Shown piece by piece: positions 37,943 to 46,643 of a stretch of DNA of 64,000 nt. Origin of the DNA: Sphingopyxis sp. Its GTDB lineage: Bacteria > Pseudomonadota > Alphaproteobacteria > Sphingomonadales > Sphingomonadaceae. The stretch covers positions 1-64,000 of the forward strand of contig JAEMRT010000004.1 of NCBI GenBank assembly GCA_016463225.1, written 5' to 3'. Under the pieces are notes generated by a model. It was not told the DNA's origin. It saw only the letters and a list, made by a program, of their open reading frames with translations, and searched no databases. The position numbers were made by a program, and so were the translations under genes. How positions within the stretch are numbered: the first letter of the stretch is position 1; every line of letters begins with the position of its first letter.

Positions 37943-39151
37943 ATGGATTTAGATCTCACCAAAGACGAACTTGAATTCCGCGAAGAAGTGCGTGATTTCC
38001 TACGCACGTCGCTCCCCGATTATGTGCGCGATGGCGCGCGGCGCACTCCCGGTGTCTTCGTCGAGCCCGACATCGGCCTCGTCTGGCACCGCATCCTCAA
38101 CGACAAGGGCTGGGTCGCCTATCACTGGCCCGAAGATTGCGGCGGCACCGGCTGGACGCCGATGCAGCGCTATATCTTTGAAAAGGAATGCGCGATCGCA
38201 GGCGCGCCGGCGCTGTCGGTGCTCGGCCTGCGGCTCGTCGGCCCGGTCATCTGCGCCTTCGGCACGCAGGAACAGAAGGACCGCTTCCTGCCCGCGATCC
38301 GCGCCGGGACCGATTACTGGTGCCAGGGCTATTCCGAACCGCAGAGCGGCTCCGACCTCGCCTCGCTGCGCACCCGCGCGCGGCGCGACGGCGATGAGTA
38401 TGTCGTCGACGGGTCGAAAATCTGGACCACCCACGCCCATCATGCGAACTGGATCTTCTGTCTCGTCCGCACCGACGGCGAGGTGAAGAAGCAGGCGGGG
38501 ATCAGCTTCATCCTCGTACCCATGGACCAGCCTGGCGTCACCGTGACCCCGATTATCACCATGGCGGGCGATCACGAGGTCAATCAGGTCTTCCTCGACG
38601 GCGCGCGGACATCGGTCGACAACCGCATCGGCGAAGAGGGCCAGGGCTGGACGATCGCCAAATTCCTGCTCGAAAACGAACGCGGCGGATCGTTCCACGC
38701 GCCGCGCCTAATCCGCGCGATCGATCATCTGGAGCAACTCGCGGGCGTCGCGCCGAGCGGTCACAATGGCGCGCTCGGCGGCGATATTCAGATCGCGATC
38801 CGGATCGCGCGGCTGCGGCTCGAGGCCGAGGCGCTTGAGACCACCGAATTGCGTATCCTCGCCGACATCGCCAAGGGCCGCCCCGCCGGACCGCAAACGT
38901 CGCTGGTCAAGCTGATCTCGTCCGAGATTCACCAGCGGATCGACGGGCTCGCGATGGACCTCCACGGCTATGACGGCCTGCAACTGCCGACCGTCCGGCC
39001 GCTCTATGGCAATGAAGCGCCGCCGCCGGTTGGCGACGAGGACGCGCAGGTTGCCGCCGCCCGCTATCTCAATAGCCGTGCCTGGACCGTCTTCGGCGGT
39101 TCGAGCGAAGTTCAGAAAAACATCATAGCAAAGACGGTGCTCCGCTTATGA
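37943..39151 (+). CDS. Acyl-CoA dehydrogenase, FadE29-like subunit
   Basis: A 402-residue acyl-CoA dehydrogenase. N-terminal DLTKDELEFREEVRDFLR, YSEPQSGSDLASLRTRA (FAD/substrate motif), KIWTTHAHHANW, and a C-terminal VFGGSSEVQKNIIAKTVL. The Gly-Gly in place of Tyr-Glu-Gly in that last motif is typical of FadE29/ChsE2-type subunits and other large-substrate dehydrogenases. It should pair with the short subunit at 35340-36401. The start at 37943 is seven bases after the thiolase stop; frame upstream is a thiolase shadow. The stop overlaps the LuxR gene start (ATGA). Confidence 0.88.
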   Translation: MDLDLTKDELEFREEVRDFLRTSLPDYVRDGARRTPGVFVEPDIGLVWHRILNDKGWVAYHWPEDCGGTGWTPMQRYIFEKECAIAGAPALSVLGLRLVGPVICAFGTQEQKDRFLPAIRAGTDYWCQGYSEPQSGSDLASLRTRARRDGDEYVVDGSKIWTTHAHHANWIFCLVRTDGEVKKQAGISFILVPMDQPGVTVTPIITMAGDHEVNQVFLDGARTSVDNRIGEEGQGWTIAKFLLENERGGSFHAPRLIRAIDHLEQLAGVAPSGHNGALGGDIQIAIRIARLRLEAEALETTELRILADIAKGRPAGPQTSLVKLISSEIHQRIDGLAMDLHGYDGLQLPTVRPLYGNEAPPPVGDEDAQVAAARYLNSRAWTVFGGSSEVQKNIIAKTVLRL

Positions 39152-40014
39152 CACATGCATTGCGACTTGCCGGCCCGTATGAGATAGTCCCCGACATGGG
39201 AGAACAGGCAGAAAAACTGCCGGTCGACGGGCTCGCACCCCCAATGGATGCCAGGACACTCGTCGATGCGGTCACGATCCGCAACGTGGAGGATATCCAC
39301 GATGCCGCGGTGCTGCTGCGTGACTATGCCGCCGCCTTTGGCCTGCGCGCGGCGATGTGCGACGATATTGCCTCGAAGGAAACGATGGTCGATGCCGATG
39401 GCGCGGTGCTCGCTGCCGACCTCTTCGGCTGGCTCGGTGACGGCGAGCGCTGGTGGGAAGATCATCGGCTGGCGCTGCATTCGCCGCTGCCGCGTTCGTG
39501 CCGCTACGAAAGCGAGCCGTTCTGGTGCAACAGCGACGGGTTTCGTACCGCACAGCCGAACCCCTATCTCGAGGAAATCGATCCGGCGCGCTATTTCGCT
39601 GCAAATCCGCGTTACAAGGCAGCGATCGTTGTGCCGGTGCATCTGCCATTCGGACAGATTTCCGCCAACAGCTTTCACCCGACCGACCCCGAGATCGACG
39701 ATCTGACCGAATTGTTTGCGGAGATTGGCGACACGCTGGCGCTCGCGACGCGGCGCTTCATCGCTGGCTATGCCTCGGCGATGCGCACCAAGCGCCGCAT
39801 CCCGTCGGACTGCGAATTGTCGAAGCGCGAGGTCGAATGCCTGCGCTGGGCCGCGATCGGCAAGACCGACCGCGAGATCGGCATGATCATCTCGCTCAGC
39901 CACGCAACGGTGCGCTATCATGTCCACCGCGCCGGCGAGAAGCTGAACTCGGTCAACCGGGCGCAGACGATCTTCAAGGCCGGGCAGCTGGGGTATCTGG
40001 GCGCGAACAGCTAG
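39148..40014 (+). CDS. LuxR-family transcriptional regulator with N-terminal ligand-binding domain
   Basis: A 288-residue regulator. About residues 35-205 form an autoinducer-binding-like domain (WWEDHRLALHSPLPRSCRYE, then YKAAIVVPVHLPFGQI). The C-terminal GerE/LuxR HTH is at about 222-285: LSKREVECLRWAAIGKTDREIGMI-type sequence, then SHATVRYHVHRAGEKL. No luxI-type synthase is nearby, so it is an orphan that more likely senses a pathway metabolite. It is the last gene of the molybdopterin/P450 operon, coupled to FadE by ATGA. An alternative start is at 39196. Confidence 0.88.
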   Translation: MTHALRLAGPYEIVPDMGEQAEKLPVDGLAPPMDARTLVDAVTIRNVEDIHDAAVLLRDYAAAFGLRAAMCDDIASKETMVDADGAVLAADLFGWLGDGERWWEDHRLALHSPLPRSCRYESEPFWCNSDGFRTAQPNPYLEEIDPARYFAANPRYKAAIVVPVHLPFGQISANSFHPTDPEIDDLTELFAEIGDTLALATRRFIAGYASAMRTKRRIPSDCELSKREVECLRWAAIGKTDREIGMIISLSHATVRYHVHRAGEKLNSVNRAQTIFKAGQLGYLGANS

Positions 40015-40547
40015 CCCAGCGAGCGTAGCGGATCGCTGCCGTCCCAATTCCGCGCCGCGGCGCGCATCATCGCGAACAATTCCCTGGTGCCCGCCTGCGG
40101 CTCCAGCAGTTCGACCAGATTGCCCGGCCCTGTCCCCGGATCGGCATAGATCACGCCGCCACCGTCGCCGACGGGCGCCTCGAAAATAATCTCGGCGCCG
40201 ACCTCGCCGCACCGCGTCCGCGCCTCGGCGATCGAATCGACCAGGACGCACACATGGTGGAGTCCTTCGCCGACCGCATATTCGCCGCGATAGAGCGACT
40301 TCGCGTCATTCTCGGGCCGGATCAGTTCGATCTGCATGTCGCCCCAATATCCCAGCGCCATGGTGAAGACCGGATCGCTGGCCTCGCCGCGATAGCGCCC
40401 GCCGGGTAGCGCCACGTTCGGCAGCAGGAAGAACGGCCCCGCGCCGATCACTTCGGTCCAGTACTTAACCGCCGCGTCGAAGTCCGACGGCACGAACGCC
40501 AGCTGCATGACATCCCCCAATGATGCGAGCGTAACTGGTCCGGCCAT
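40011..40547 (-). CDS. VOC-family (glyoxalase-like) protein
   Basis: A 178-residue vicinal-oxygen-chelate protein with two beta-alpha-beta-beta-beta units. Metal-ligand positions appear as Gln in MQLAFVP, Glu in QIELIRP, His in HHVCVLV and Glu in NLVELLEP. The first ligand is Gln instead of the common His, as in some epimerase-like members. Candidate reactions are epimerisation of a 2-methylacyl-CoA or handling of a hydroxy-keto intermediate. It converges with the LuxR-type gene (4-base overlap) and is divergent from the Rieske oxygenase gene across a region with a 9-bp inverted repeat. Confidence 0.82.
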   Translation of the reverse strand: MAGPVTLASLGDVMQLAFVPSDFDAAVKYWTEVIGAGPFFLLPNVALPGGRYRGEASDPVFTMALGYWGDMQIELIRPENDAKSLYRGEYAVGEGLHHVCVLVDSIAEARTRCGEVGAEIIFEAPVGDGGGVIYADPGTGPGNLVELLEPQAGTRELFAMMRAAARNWDGSDPLRSLG

Positions 40548-40569
40548 GGGACATCCTCCTCAAAAGCGA

Positions 40570-40599
40570 TAGCGCACAAGCTTGCGACTCTGTGCGATA
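40570..40599. promoter_or_regulatory. Inverted repeat between VOC and Rieske genes (candidate operator)
   Basis: TAGCGCACA (40570-40578) and TGTGCGATA (40591-40599) form 9-bp arms with one mismatch and a 12-base spacer. The dyad is centred in the divergent promoter region, 21 bases between half-site centres (two helical turns). A LuxR-type regulator gene lies 0.6 kb away. The link between the two is a guess from proximity. Confidence 0.5.
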
Positions 40600-40646
40600 A
40601 GATAGCCGAGACCCGGAAGCATACTGGGCAAAATGTGAGGAGAGTC

Positions 40647-41876
40647 ATGGCCGAGTCCGATCCCCATATCGCCCCGAAGGATTGGCCCGCCGTCCGCAAG
40701 CGCAATGCGCGCACCGGATTGCGCAAGCTGGTGTCGATCATCGCCGAGAACCGCACCGACCGCGCCGAGGCGCCGCTACCGCTGCACAAGTCCATCTATA
40801 CCGGCGAAGCGCGCAATGCTGCCGAGATGCAGCATATCTTCCGCAATGAACCGATCGTCGCCGGGCTGAGCGGCGACATTCCCAAGGCGGGCGACACGCT
40901 GGTCTTCGACTCGGTCGGGCCGTCGATCCTTGTCGCGCGCGGCAAGGATGGCGTTGCGCGCGCCTTCCTCAATATGTGTACGCATCGCGGCGCCAGGCTG
41001 GTCGAGGAAAAGGAACCGTGGAGCGGCCCGCGACCACGGCTCGTCTGTCCCTTCCACGCCTGGACCTTTGACCCGGCGGGCGAACTCGTCGGACAGCCGG
41101 GCAAGGAGGGGTTCGCCAATTGCGAAATCGGCGCCCGCAACCTGATCGCCCTGCCCTGCACCGAACATCTCGGCCTGATCTTCGTGCGCGCCAATCCCGA
41201 CGGCGAGCCGGTCGATGCCGAAGCGCATCTCGGCGATTTCGGACCCGTGCTCGCGCAGCTCGAACTCCACCGCGCCGAGCCGGTCAAAAAGGGCATCCTC
41301 ACCGCCGATTCGAACTGGAAATTCGCGCTCGACACCTATGGCGAGGGCTATCATTTCAAGATGCTCCACAACACGACGATCGGCCAGACGCACTACAGCG
41401 ACCGCAACGTCTATGAACCGATCGGCCGCCATCATCGCGTCAGTTTTCCCGACCTGTCGATCGGCAATCTCGTTGGCAAGGACGAGAGCGAGTGGCCCGA
41501 GACCGAATATGGCGGGGTGCATTTCCTGTTCCCCAACACCGTCATTTTCTTCGGTGCGGTGACCCCCGGCGTCTATTTCACCCAGGTCTTCCGCCTGTTT
41601 CCCGATGGACCGGGCAAGATGTTCTGCCAGTTCGCGGTCTATGCGCCGTTCGGGGTCGAAGATGACGCGCATCGCGATATGTGTGTGATGGCCTATGACG
41701 CGACCGCCACCGTCGTGCAGACCGAGGATTATCGCGTTGCGAGCAGCGGTTACGCCAATCTGATGACCGCGCCCGACGATTTCCGCGTCGTGCTCGGCGC
41801 GAACGAGCCGGCGCTGCACGGCGTCCACCGCGCCCTCGCCGCCGCCTGCGGCATGCCGCTCGACCAGCTCGCCTGA
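40647..41876 (+). CDS. Rieske non-heme iron oxygenase, catalytic subunit
   Basis: A 409-residue oxygenase alpha subunit. The Rieske [2Fe-2S] ligands are Cys111 and His113 (CTHRG) and Cys134 and His137 (CPFHAW). The mononuclear iron site lies in DTYGEGYHFKMLH, with His236 and His241 and Asp or Glu just before. It hydroxylates or dihydroxylates a ring using electrons from a reductase and ferredoxin, neither found in this window. The start at 40647 has GAGGAG four bases upstream; a GTG at 40635 is the alternative. It is followed by a second Rieske oxygenase after 14 bases. Confidence 0.92.
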   Translation: MAESDPHIAPKDWPAVRKRNARTGLRKLVSIIAENRTDRAEAPLPLHKSIYTGEARNAAEMQHIFRNEPIVAGLSGDIPKAGDTLVFDSVGPSILVARGKDGVARAFLNMCTHRGARLVEEKEPWSGPRPRLVCPFHAWTFDPAGELVGQPGKEGFANCEIGARNLIALPCTEHLGLIFVRANPDGEPVDAEAHLGDFGPVLAQLELHRAEPVKKGILTADSNWKFALDTYGEGYHFKMLHNTTIGQTHYSDRNVYEPIGRHHRVSFPDLSIGNLVGKDESEWPETEYGGVHFLFPNTVIFFGAVTPGVYFTQVFRLFPDGPGKMFCQFAVYAPFGVEDDAHRDMCVMAYDATATVVQTEDYRVASSGYANLMTAPDDFRVVLGANEPALHGVHRALAAACGMPLDQLA

Positions 41877-41890
41877 ACCCGGAGTCCAAG

Positions 41891-43318
41891 ATGAACGACC
41901 TCTCGCCTCTCCAGGACCAGAACCGCGACGATCGTTGCCCCGGGACCAGCTATACCGACATGCTGAAGGCCGATACGCGGCGCGTGCCCGACTATCTGTT
42001 CGCCGAATCGAACCAGGATATGGGCGACGCGCCGATCCCGATCGAACGGTACGTCAGCGAGGATTGGGCCCGGCTCGAACGCGAAAAGATGTGGCCGAAC
42101 ATCTGGCAATATGCCGCGCGCGAAGAGGATATGCCCGAACCCGGCGATACCGTCGTCTATGACATCAACGAAAAAAGCATCCTGCTCGTCCGGCAGAAGG
42201 ATTATTCGGTCAAGGCCTTCTACAATGTCTGCCTCCACCGCGGCCGCAAGCTGCGCACCGAAAGCGGACGCGCCGTCAACCTGCGCTGCCCCTTCCACGG
42301 CTTCCAGTGGAACCACGACGGCAGCTTCAAGGAAGCGCCTTGCGCGTGGGACTTCAAACATCTCGAAGCCAAGGACATGAGCCTGCCCGAACTGCGCGTC
42401 GAGCGCTGGCAGGGGTTCATCCTCGTCACCGAAAATCACGACCTGCCCGCTTTTCGCGACTGGGTCGGCCCCGGGGTCGAGCATTATGACAATTGGCGGC
42501 TCGACGAATGTTACACCGGCGCGTGGGTCGGCCGCGTCATCCCGGCGAACTGGAAAGCCGTGTCCGAGGCGTTCATGGAGGCCTGGCACAGCATCGTCAC
42601 CCATCCGCAGATCCTGGGCTTCACCGCCGACGCCAACACGCGCTACGATCTCTACGGCGATTTCCTCAACCGCGCGATCACTCCCGCAGGCGCAATGTCG
42701 CCGCATATCAAGGGCAAGGACCAGTTCTACGTCCTGAAATCGCTGGAGGATTTCATCGGCGCCGGCGACAGCCGGGCGCGCCGCGCGACCGGCGACCCAG
42801 CAGACCTGAAAGGTTTTGAAGCCGACGATCCGATGCTGGCGCGCAAGGTGCTGGCACAGGCGAACCGCGACGCCTTTTCGGCGATGAACGGGCATGATTA
42901 TTCGGCCGCGACCGACAGCGAGATGCTCGATAATTTCACCTATAATGTCTTTCCCAACTGGTCGCCGTGGGGCGGGTTGGTGCCGAACATCGTCTATCGC
43001 TGGCGGCCGTGGGGCGATGCCGACCATTGCCTGATGGAAGTCCGCATATTGATGCGCACGCCGAAGGGGGAAAAGCCTCCGAAGGCGGCACCGATGCACC
43101 TGATCCCCGACGACCAGCCCTTTTCCAGCGCCAGCCATCTGATCGGCGCCGCGCTCGCCGGAGTGTTCGATCAGGATATGGAAAACCTGCCCTATGTGCA
43201 GGAGGGCATGAAATCCTCGCCCAACGGCGTCCTCGAACTCGGCCATTATCAGGAAAGCCGCATCCGCCATTTCCATCGCACGCTGGAAAAATATATGGAC
43301 GGGACGCTGCCCGCCTGA
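41891..43318 (+). CDS. Rieske non-heme iron oxygenase, catalytic subunit
   Basis: A 475-residue oxygenase, longer than its neighbour and only distantly similar. The Rieske ligands are Cys114 and His116 (CLHRGRKL) and Cys133 and His136 (CPFHGFQW). The mononuclear iron histidines are His233 and His238 in EAWHSIVTHPQ. The extra length is mainly in the C-terminal half after residue 250. No beta subunit is present, so it should be an alpha-only (KshA/phthalate-type) oxygenase. It is coupled to the next gene by TGATG overlap. The tandem pair may act at two positions of one substrate. Confidence 0.92.
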   Translation: MNDLSPLQDQNRDDRCPGTSYTDMLKADTRRVPDYLFAESNQDMGDAPIPIERYVSEDWARLEREKMWPNIWQYAAREEDMPEPGDTVVYDINEKSILLVRQKDYSVKAFYNVCLHRGRKLRTESGRAVNLRCPFHGFQWNHDGSFKEAPCAWDFKHLEAKDMSLPELRVERWQGFILVTENHDLPAFRDWVGPGVEHYDNWRLDECYTGAWVGRVIPANWKAVSEAFMEAWHSIVTHPQILGFTADANTRYDLYGDFLNRAITPAGAMSPHIKGKDQFYVLKSLEDFIGAGDSRARRATGDPADLKGFEADDPMLARKVLAQANRDAFSAMNGHDYSAATDSEMLDNFTYNVFPNWSPWGGLVPNIVYRWRPWGDADHCLMEVRILMRTPKGEKPPKAAPMHLIPDDQPFSSASHLIGAALAGVFDQDMENLPYVQEGMKSSPNGVLELGHYQESRIRHFHRTLEKYMDGTLPA

Positions 43319-44112
43319 TGGCGAAGTCCGGCCCGCTGCTGTCGCTCGCTGCTGGTGTAATGCCCGAATTTTCGCCGCAGCAGACCGTGGCGGCAGCCGT
43401 CAAAGGCGGCTGGCCGGCGGTCGGCATCTGGTACGATCCCGCGACGTGGACCGATGCGACGACGATCGAAATCCGCGACCGCATCGCCGATGCCGGGCTG
43501 GTCGCGCTCGACATCGAGGTGATCTGGCTGAAACCCGGCCCCGACGATCCGGCGCATTTCGCCGCAATCGATGCCGGCGCCGCGATTAGGGCGCGCAATG
43601 TGCTGGTCGTGAGCTCCGAGCCCGACCCCGCGCGCACCGCCGAAAAGCTGCAAAGGCTAAGCGATCATGCCGCGAGCTCAGGCATGCGGGTCTGTTTGGA
43701 GTTTGCTGCCTTCACGTCAGTCGGCGATATTCATTCGGCGCTGGCGATTCTGGACGCGACTGGGTGCGAGGACATCGGTCTGCTGATCGATCCGCTCCAC
43801 CTCGCGCGAACAGGAGGTTCGCCCGTCGATCTAGCTGCCGTGGACCCGTATCGCTTCCCCTATGCGCAATTCTGCGACGCGCCCGCCAGCGGTCCACCGC
43901 CCAGCGATGTTCCCGCGATCATCCACGAAGCGCTCGACCTGCGGTTGATGCCCGGCGACGGCGCGCTGCTGCTGGCCGAACTGTTGGCGGTGTTGCCGCG
44001 CGATACGCCGTTGAGCGTCGAGCTCCGCAGCGCCGCGCTGCGCGATGGCTATCGCGACCCTGTCGAGCGCGCCCGCGTCTTGCTGACGGCGACGCAACAA
44101 TGGCTGCGCTGA
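43318..44112 (+). CDS. TIM-barrel sugar-phosphate isomerase/epimerase-like protein
   Basis: A 264-residue protein of the AP endonuclease 2 / xylose-isomerase-like TIM barrel. Seen are the barrel strands GWPAVGIWYD, LVALDIEVIWL, RVCLEFAAF with the metal-ligand Glu, and IGLLIDPLHLAR with Asp and His. FPYAQFCDAP and LSVELRS complete the usual divalent-metal pattern. In catabolic clusters such proteins isomerise or hydrolyse ring-opened hydroxy-keto acids. Its ATG overlaps the Rieske stop. Frame upstream of 43318 is a Rieske shadow. Confidence 0.82.
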   Translation: MAKSGPLLSLAAGVMPEFSPQQTVAAAVKGGWPAVGIWYDPATWTDATTIEIRDRIADAGLVALDIEVIWLKPGPDDPAHFAAIDAGAAIRARNVLVVSSEPDPARTAEKLQRLSDHAASSGMRVCLEFAAFTSVGDIHSALAILDATGCEDIGLLIDPLHLARTGGSPVDLAAVDPYRFPYAQFCDAPASGPPPSDVPAIIHEALDLRLMPGDGALLLAELLAVLPRDTPLSVELRSAALRDGYRDPVERARVLLTATQQWLR

Positions 44113-44113
44113 G

Positions 44114-45007
44114 CTAACCCCAATCCTGCCGTTTGGCCCATTCGACCAGCGGCGTGGGGGTGAGGCCCAATCGCGCGGCCGGCGCCGGATCGACGATCAG
44201 CGGCGACACCGGCTGGTCGTTGTACCAGCGATAGAATTTGGCCATGCCGTCATAGATGCTGTGCGGCTGGACCTCGCGCGATCCGGTGACGAGTTCGTTC
44301 ATGCTCGCGGCAAATTCGCCCGGCGCCAGGCTGAGGAAGCGGATCGGGCGGCCAAGCGCTTCCGACAACCGCTCGGCAACCTCGTCACCAACCAATGTTT
44401 CGGGGCCGCCGAGCGGCAGGTGCAGCGGCGCGTCCGGCTGTTCGAGCGCCGCGACCATCGCGGCCGCGACGTCGTCGAGGCACACCCAGTTGATCCGCAG
44501 CGTCGGCGCGGCGGGATAGGCGAAGATGCCGCGCTGCGCGATCGACGGCTTGCTCCACACGCGGATCATATTGTCCATGAACACGACCGGTTCGACGAAG
44601 CAGCAGCGCGCCCCGCTGGCCTCCAGCGCCGTCTCGATATCGCGCCGCCCGTCGTGCGCCGACAAGCCCAGATCGTGATCAGCCACAAAACAGGCGGTGT
44701 TGAACACCATGTCCCGGATGCCAGCCGCCTTGGCTGCAGAACCGATCGCCTTGCCATAAGCGGCGGCGCGGGCGCGGTCGAATTCGAACGGCAGGTGAAA
44801 GGCGAGCGCTTCCTGTCCGGCAAAGGCGGCCGTGAGCGACTCGCTGTCACCGATGTCGGCGTGGACGATCGGGAGGCCCGGAAACGGCGTCATCGCCATC
44901 GCGTCGGCGCGCCGCGCGCCTGCGGTTGCCTCATGCCCCGCCGCCAGCAGCGCGCGCACCAGCGGCACCCCTTGATCGGCCGACGCGCCCAGGACCAGCA
45001 CCCGCAT
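44114..45007 (-). CDS. NmrA-like NAD(P)-binding protein
   Basis: A 297-residue atypical SDR. The N-terminal Rossmann motif is VLGASADQGVPLVRALLAAGHE (GxxxxxG spacing), with no YxxxK active-site signature, so it fits NmrA/NAD(P)H-azoreductase-like proteins. It may act as a reductase or a redox-sensing binding protein. It is the last gene of an eight-gene leftward operon and starts one base after the flavoprotein stop. It converges with the epimerase-like gene. Confidence 0.83.
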   Translation of the reverse strand: MRVLVLGASADQGVPLVRALLAAGHEATAGARRADAMAMTPFPGLPIVHADIGDSESLTAAFAGQEALAFHLPFEFDRARAAAYGKAIGSAAKAAGIRDMVFNTACFVADHDLGLSAHDGRRDIETALEASGARCCFVEPVVFMDNMIRVWSKPSIAQRGIFAYPAAPTLRINWVCLDDVAAAMVAALEQPDAPLHLPLGGPETLVGDEVAERLSEALGRPIRFLSLAPGEFAASMNELVTGSREVQPHSIYDGMAKFYRWYNDQPVSPLIVDPAPAARLGLTPTPLVEWAKRQDWG

Positions 45008-45008
45008 A

Positions 45009-46640
45009 TCAGTGCGCGCCCTGTCCAGCGGCGTGGCGTCCGGCGAGATAGCCGAACACCATCCCCGGCGCGATCGTCCCGCCGGGGCCGCCGTAGGTCA
45101 TCCCCATCGCCGAGGCCATGACATTGCCTGCGGCGTAGAGACCGGGAATCGGCCCGCCATCGACGCTGAGCACCCGCGCATCGCCGTCGGTCTGCGGCCC
45201 ACCCTTGGTACCAAGCGCCCCGCTCTTGATCTCGACCGCGAAGAACGGCCCCTTACCAATCGGTCCGAGCGTCGCGGCGGTCGACCCGCGCCCGTCGGGA
45301 TCGCCCCACCAGCGGTCGTGCGCTGCATCGCCGCGCCCGAAATCGGGGTCGCGCCCGCTCGCGCAATGATCGTTGAACCGCGCGACCGTTGCGGCAAGTG
45401 CATCGGCATCGATCCCCAGCCGCACTGCCAGTTCGGGCAGGCTTTCGGCGCGCATCGCCCATTGCGGCGGCGCGACGCCGCGTTCGCCGCTGATCATCCC
45501 GAAACCGAAGCGGTCGATATATTGCTGGTCGAAGATCAGCCAGCACGGCAGGTTGGCATAGTCGAAGGCGCTGACGTCCTGGTCGTGAAACGCCGCGCCG
45601 ATCGCGTTGTAGTTCGCTGCCTCGTTGGTGAAGCGTTTGCCCGCGCGGTTGACCATGATCGAATGCGGGAGGCTGCGTTGTCCGGCGACGAGGGTTTTTC
45701 CGGTCGAGCTTTCGCTCTCCGGCACCTCCGCCACCGGCATCCACCAGGCTTCGCGCATATTGCCGAGCATCGCGCCGACGCGCATCGCCATCTTGAGGCC
45801 GTCGCCGGTGTTCGTCGTCGGGCTCAGCGGATGCGTCATCGGGCCGCGGATAAAGGCGCGCACGAGATCCTTGTCCCATTCGAAGCCGCCGGTCGCGAGG
45901 ATCACCGCATCGGCGGCGATTGCAACGTCGCCGTCGGGGGTTTCGAACACCGCGCCAGCGACTGTCCGGTCATCCATCAACAAACGGACGGCGCGATGTC
46001 CGGTTTGCGGCGCGATCCCGCGATCGAGGCAGGCCCGCAGCAGGCGGCCGACCAGCGCCTGACCGCTGCCGCGCAAATCGCCGTCGATCCGGCGCTGCAA
46101 CTCTTCCGCCGACAATGGTTCAGGCTTCGCCTGCCCGAGCGGGGTGTCGTAGATCGAGAAATAGGGCATCGGATAATAGGGCGACAGCGTCACCTTGCCG
46201 GCCCACTCGCCCAGCTCGTGAAAGGAATAGAGCGGGCAGTCGAGCGAGCGGCCGCCGTTCGGCATCCCGCCCGGAAACTCGGCATGATAATCGGGAAATT
46301 CAGGGATCGGCCGGAACTGCACCGGTGTATGCGCCTCGAGGAACGCGACCATCTCTGGCCCATGGTCGAGAAAGGCTTCGACCAGATGCTGCTGCATAAG
46401 CCCGTGCGACATCGACATGAGGTAGGTCAGCGCCTTGGCGCGGCTGTCCTCGACCCCCAGCGTGGCTTCATGATGATTGTTCGGGATCCAGATCATCCCG
46501 CCCGACCAGGCGGTGGTGCCGCCGACCTGATCGCCCTTTTCGAACAGCGACACGCGCGCACCGGCCTCATGCGCCGAAATCGCGGCGGTGAAGCCCGCCC
46601 CGCCGGTACCGAGGACGATCACGTGCGGCGCTTCGCTCAT
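45009..46640 (-). CDS. FAD-dependent 3-ketosteroid-dehydrogenase-like flavoprotein
   Basis: A 543-residue flavoprotein of the fumarate reductase/KstD family. The FAD motif is VIVLGTGGAGFTAAISAHEAG (GxGxxG at about 11-16), then GGTTAWSGGMIWIPNN, and ADAVILATGGFEWD. The C-terminal MTYGGPGGTIAPGM has Tyr516 and Gly520 at the spacing of the catalytic Tyr/Gly pair in 3-ketosteroid-1-dehydrogenase. It would introduce a C=C next to a ketone in a ring. Operon partners are SnoaL-like, lipoyl and E1 genes. A steroid-like or other alicyclic ketone substrate is likely but not shown. Confidence 0.87.
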   Translation of the reverse strand: MSEAPHVIVLGTGGAGFTAAISAHEAGARVSLFEKGDQVGGTTAWSGGMIWIPNNHHEATLGVEDSRAKALTYLMSMSHGLMQQHLVEAFLDHGPEMVAFLEAHTPVQFRPIPEFPDYHAEFPGGMPNGGRSLDCPLYSFHELGEWAGKVTLSPYYPMPYFSIYDTPLGQAKPEPLSAEELQRRIDGDLRGSGQALVGRLLRACLDRGIAPQTGHRAVRLLMDDRTVAGAVFETPDGDVAIAADAVILATGGFEWDKDLVRAFIRGPMTHPLSPTTNTGDGLKMAMRVGAMLGNMREAWWMPVAEVPESESSTGKTLVAGQRSLPHSIMVNRAGKRFTNEAANYNAIGAAFHDQDVSAFDYANLPCWLIFDQQYIDRFGFGMISGERGVAPPQWAMRAESLPELAVRLGIDADALAATVARFNDHCASGRDPDFGRGDAAHDRWWGDPDGRGSTAATLGPIGKGPFFAVEIKSGALGTKGGPQTDGDARVLSVDGGPIPGLYAAGNVMASAMGMTYGGPGGTIAPGMVFGYLAGRHAAGQGAH

Positions 46641-46643
46641 ATC

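Noticed and set aside
39148-40014. Quorum-sensing pair (LuxR with a nearby LuxI)
   Set aside because: No LuxI-like synthase is encoded anywhere in the window; only the regulator is present.
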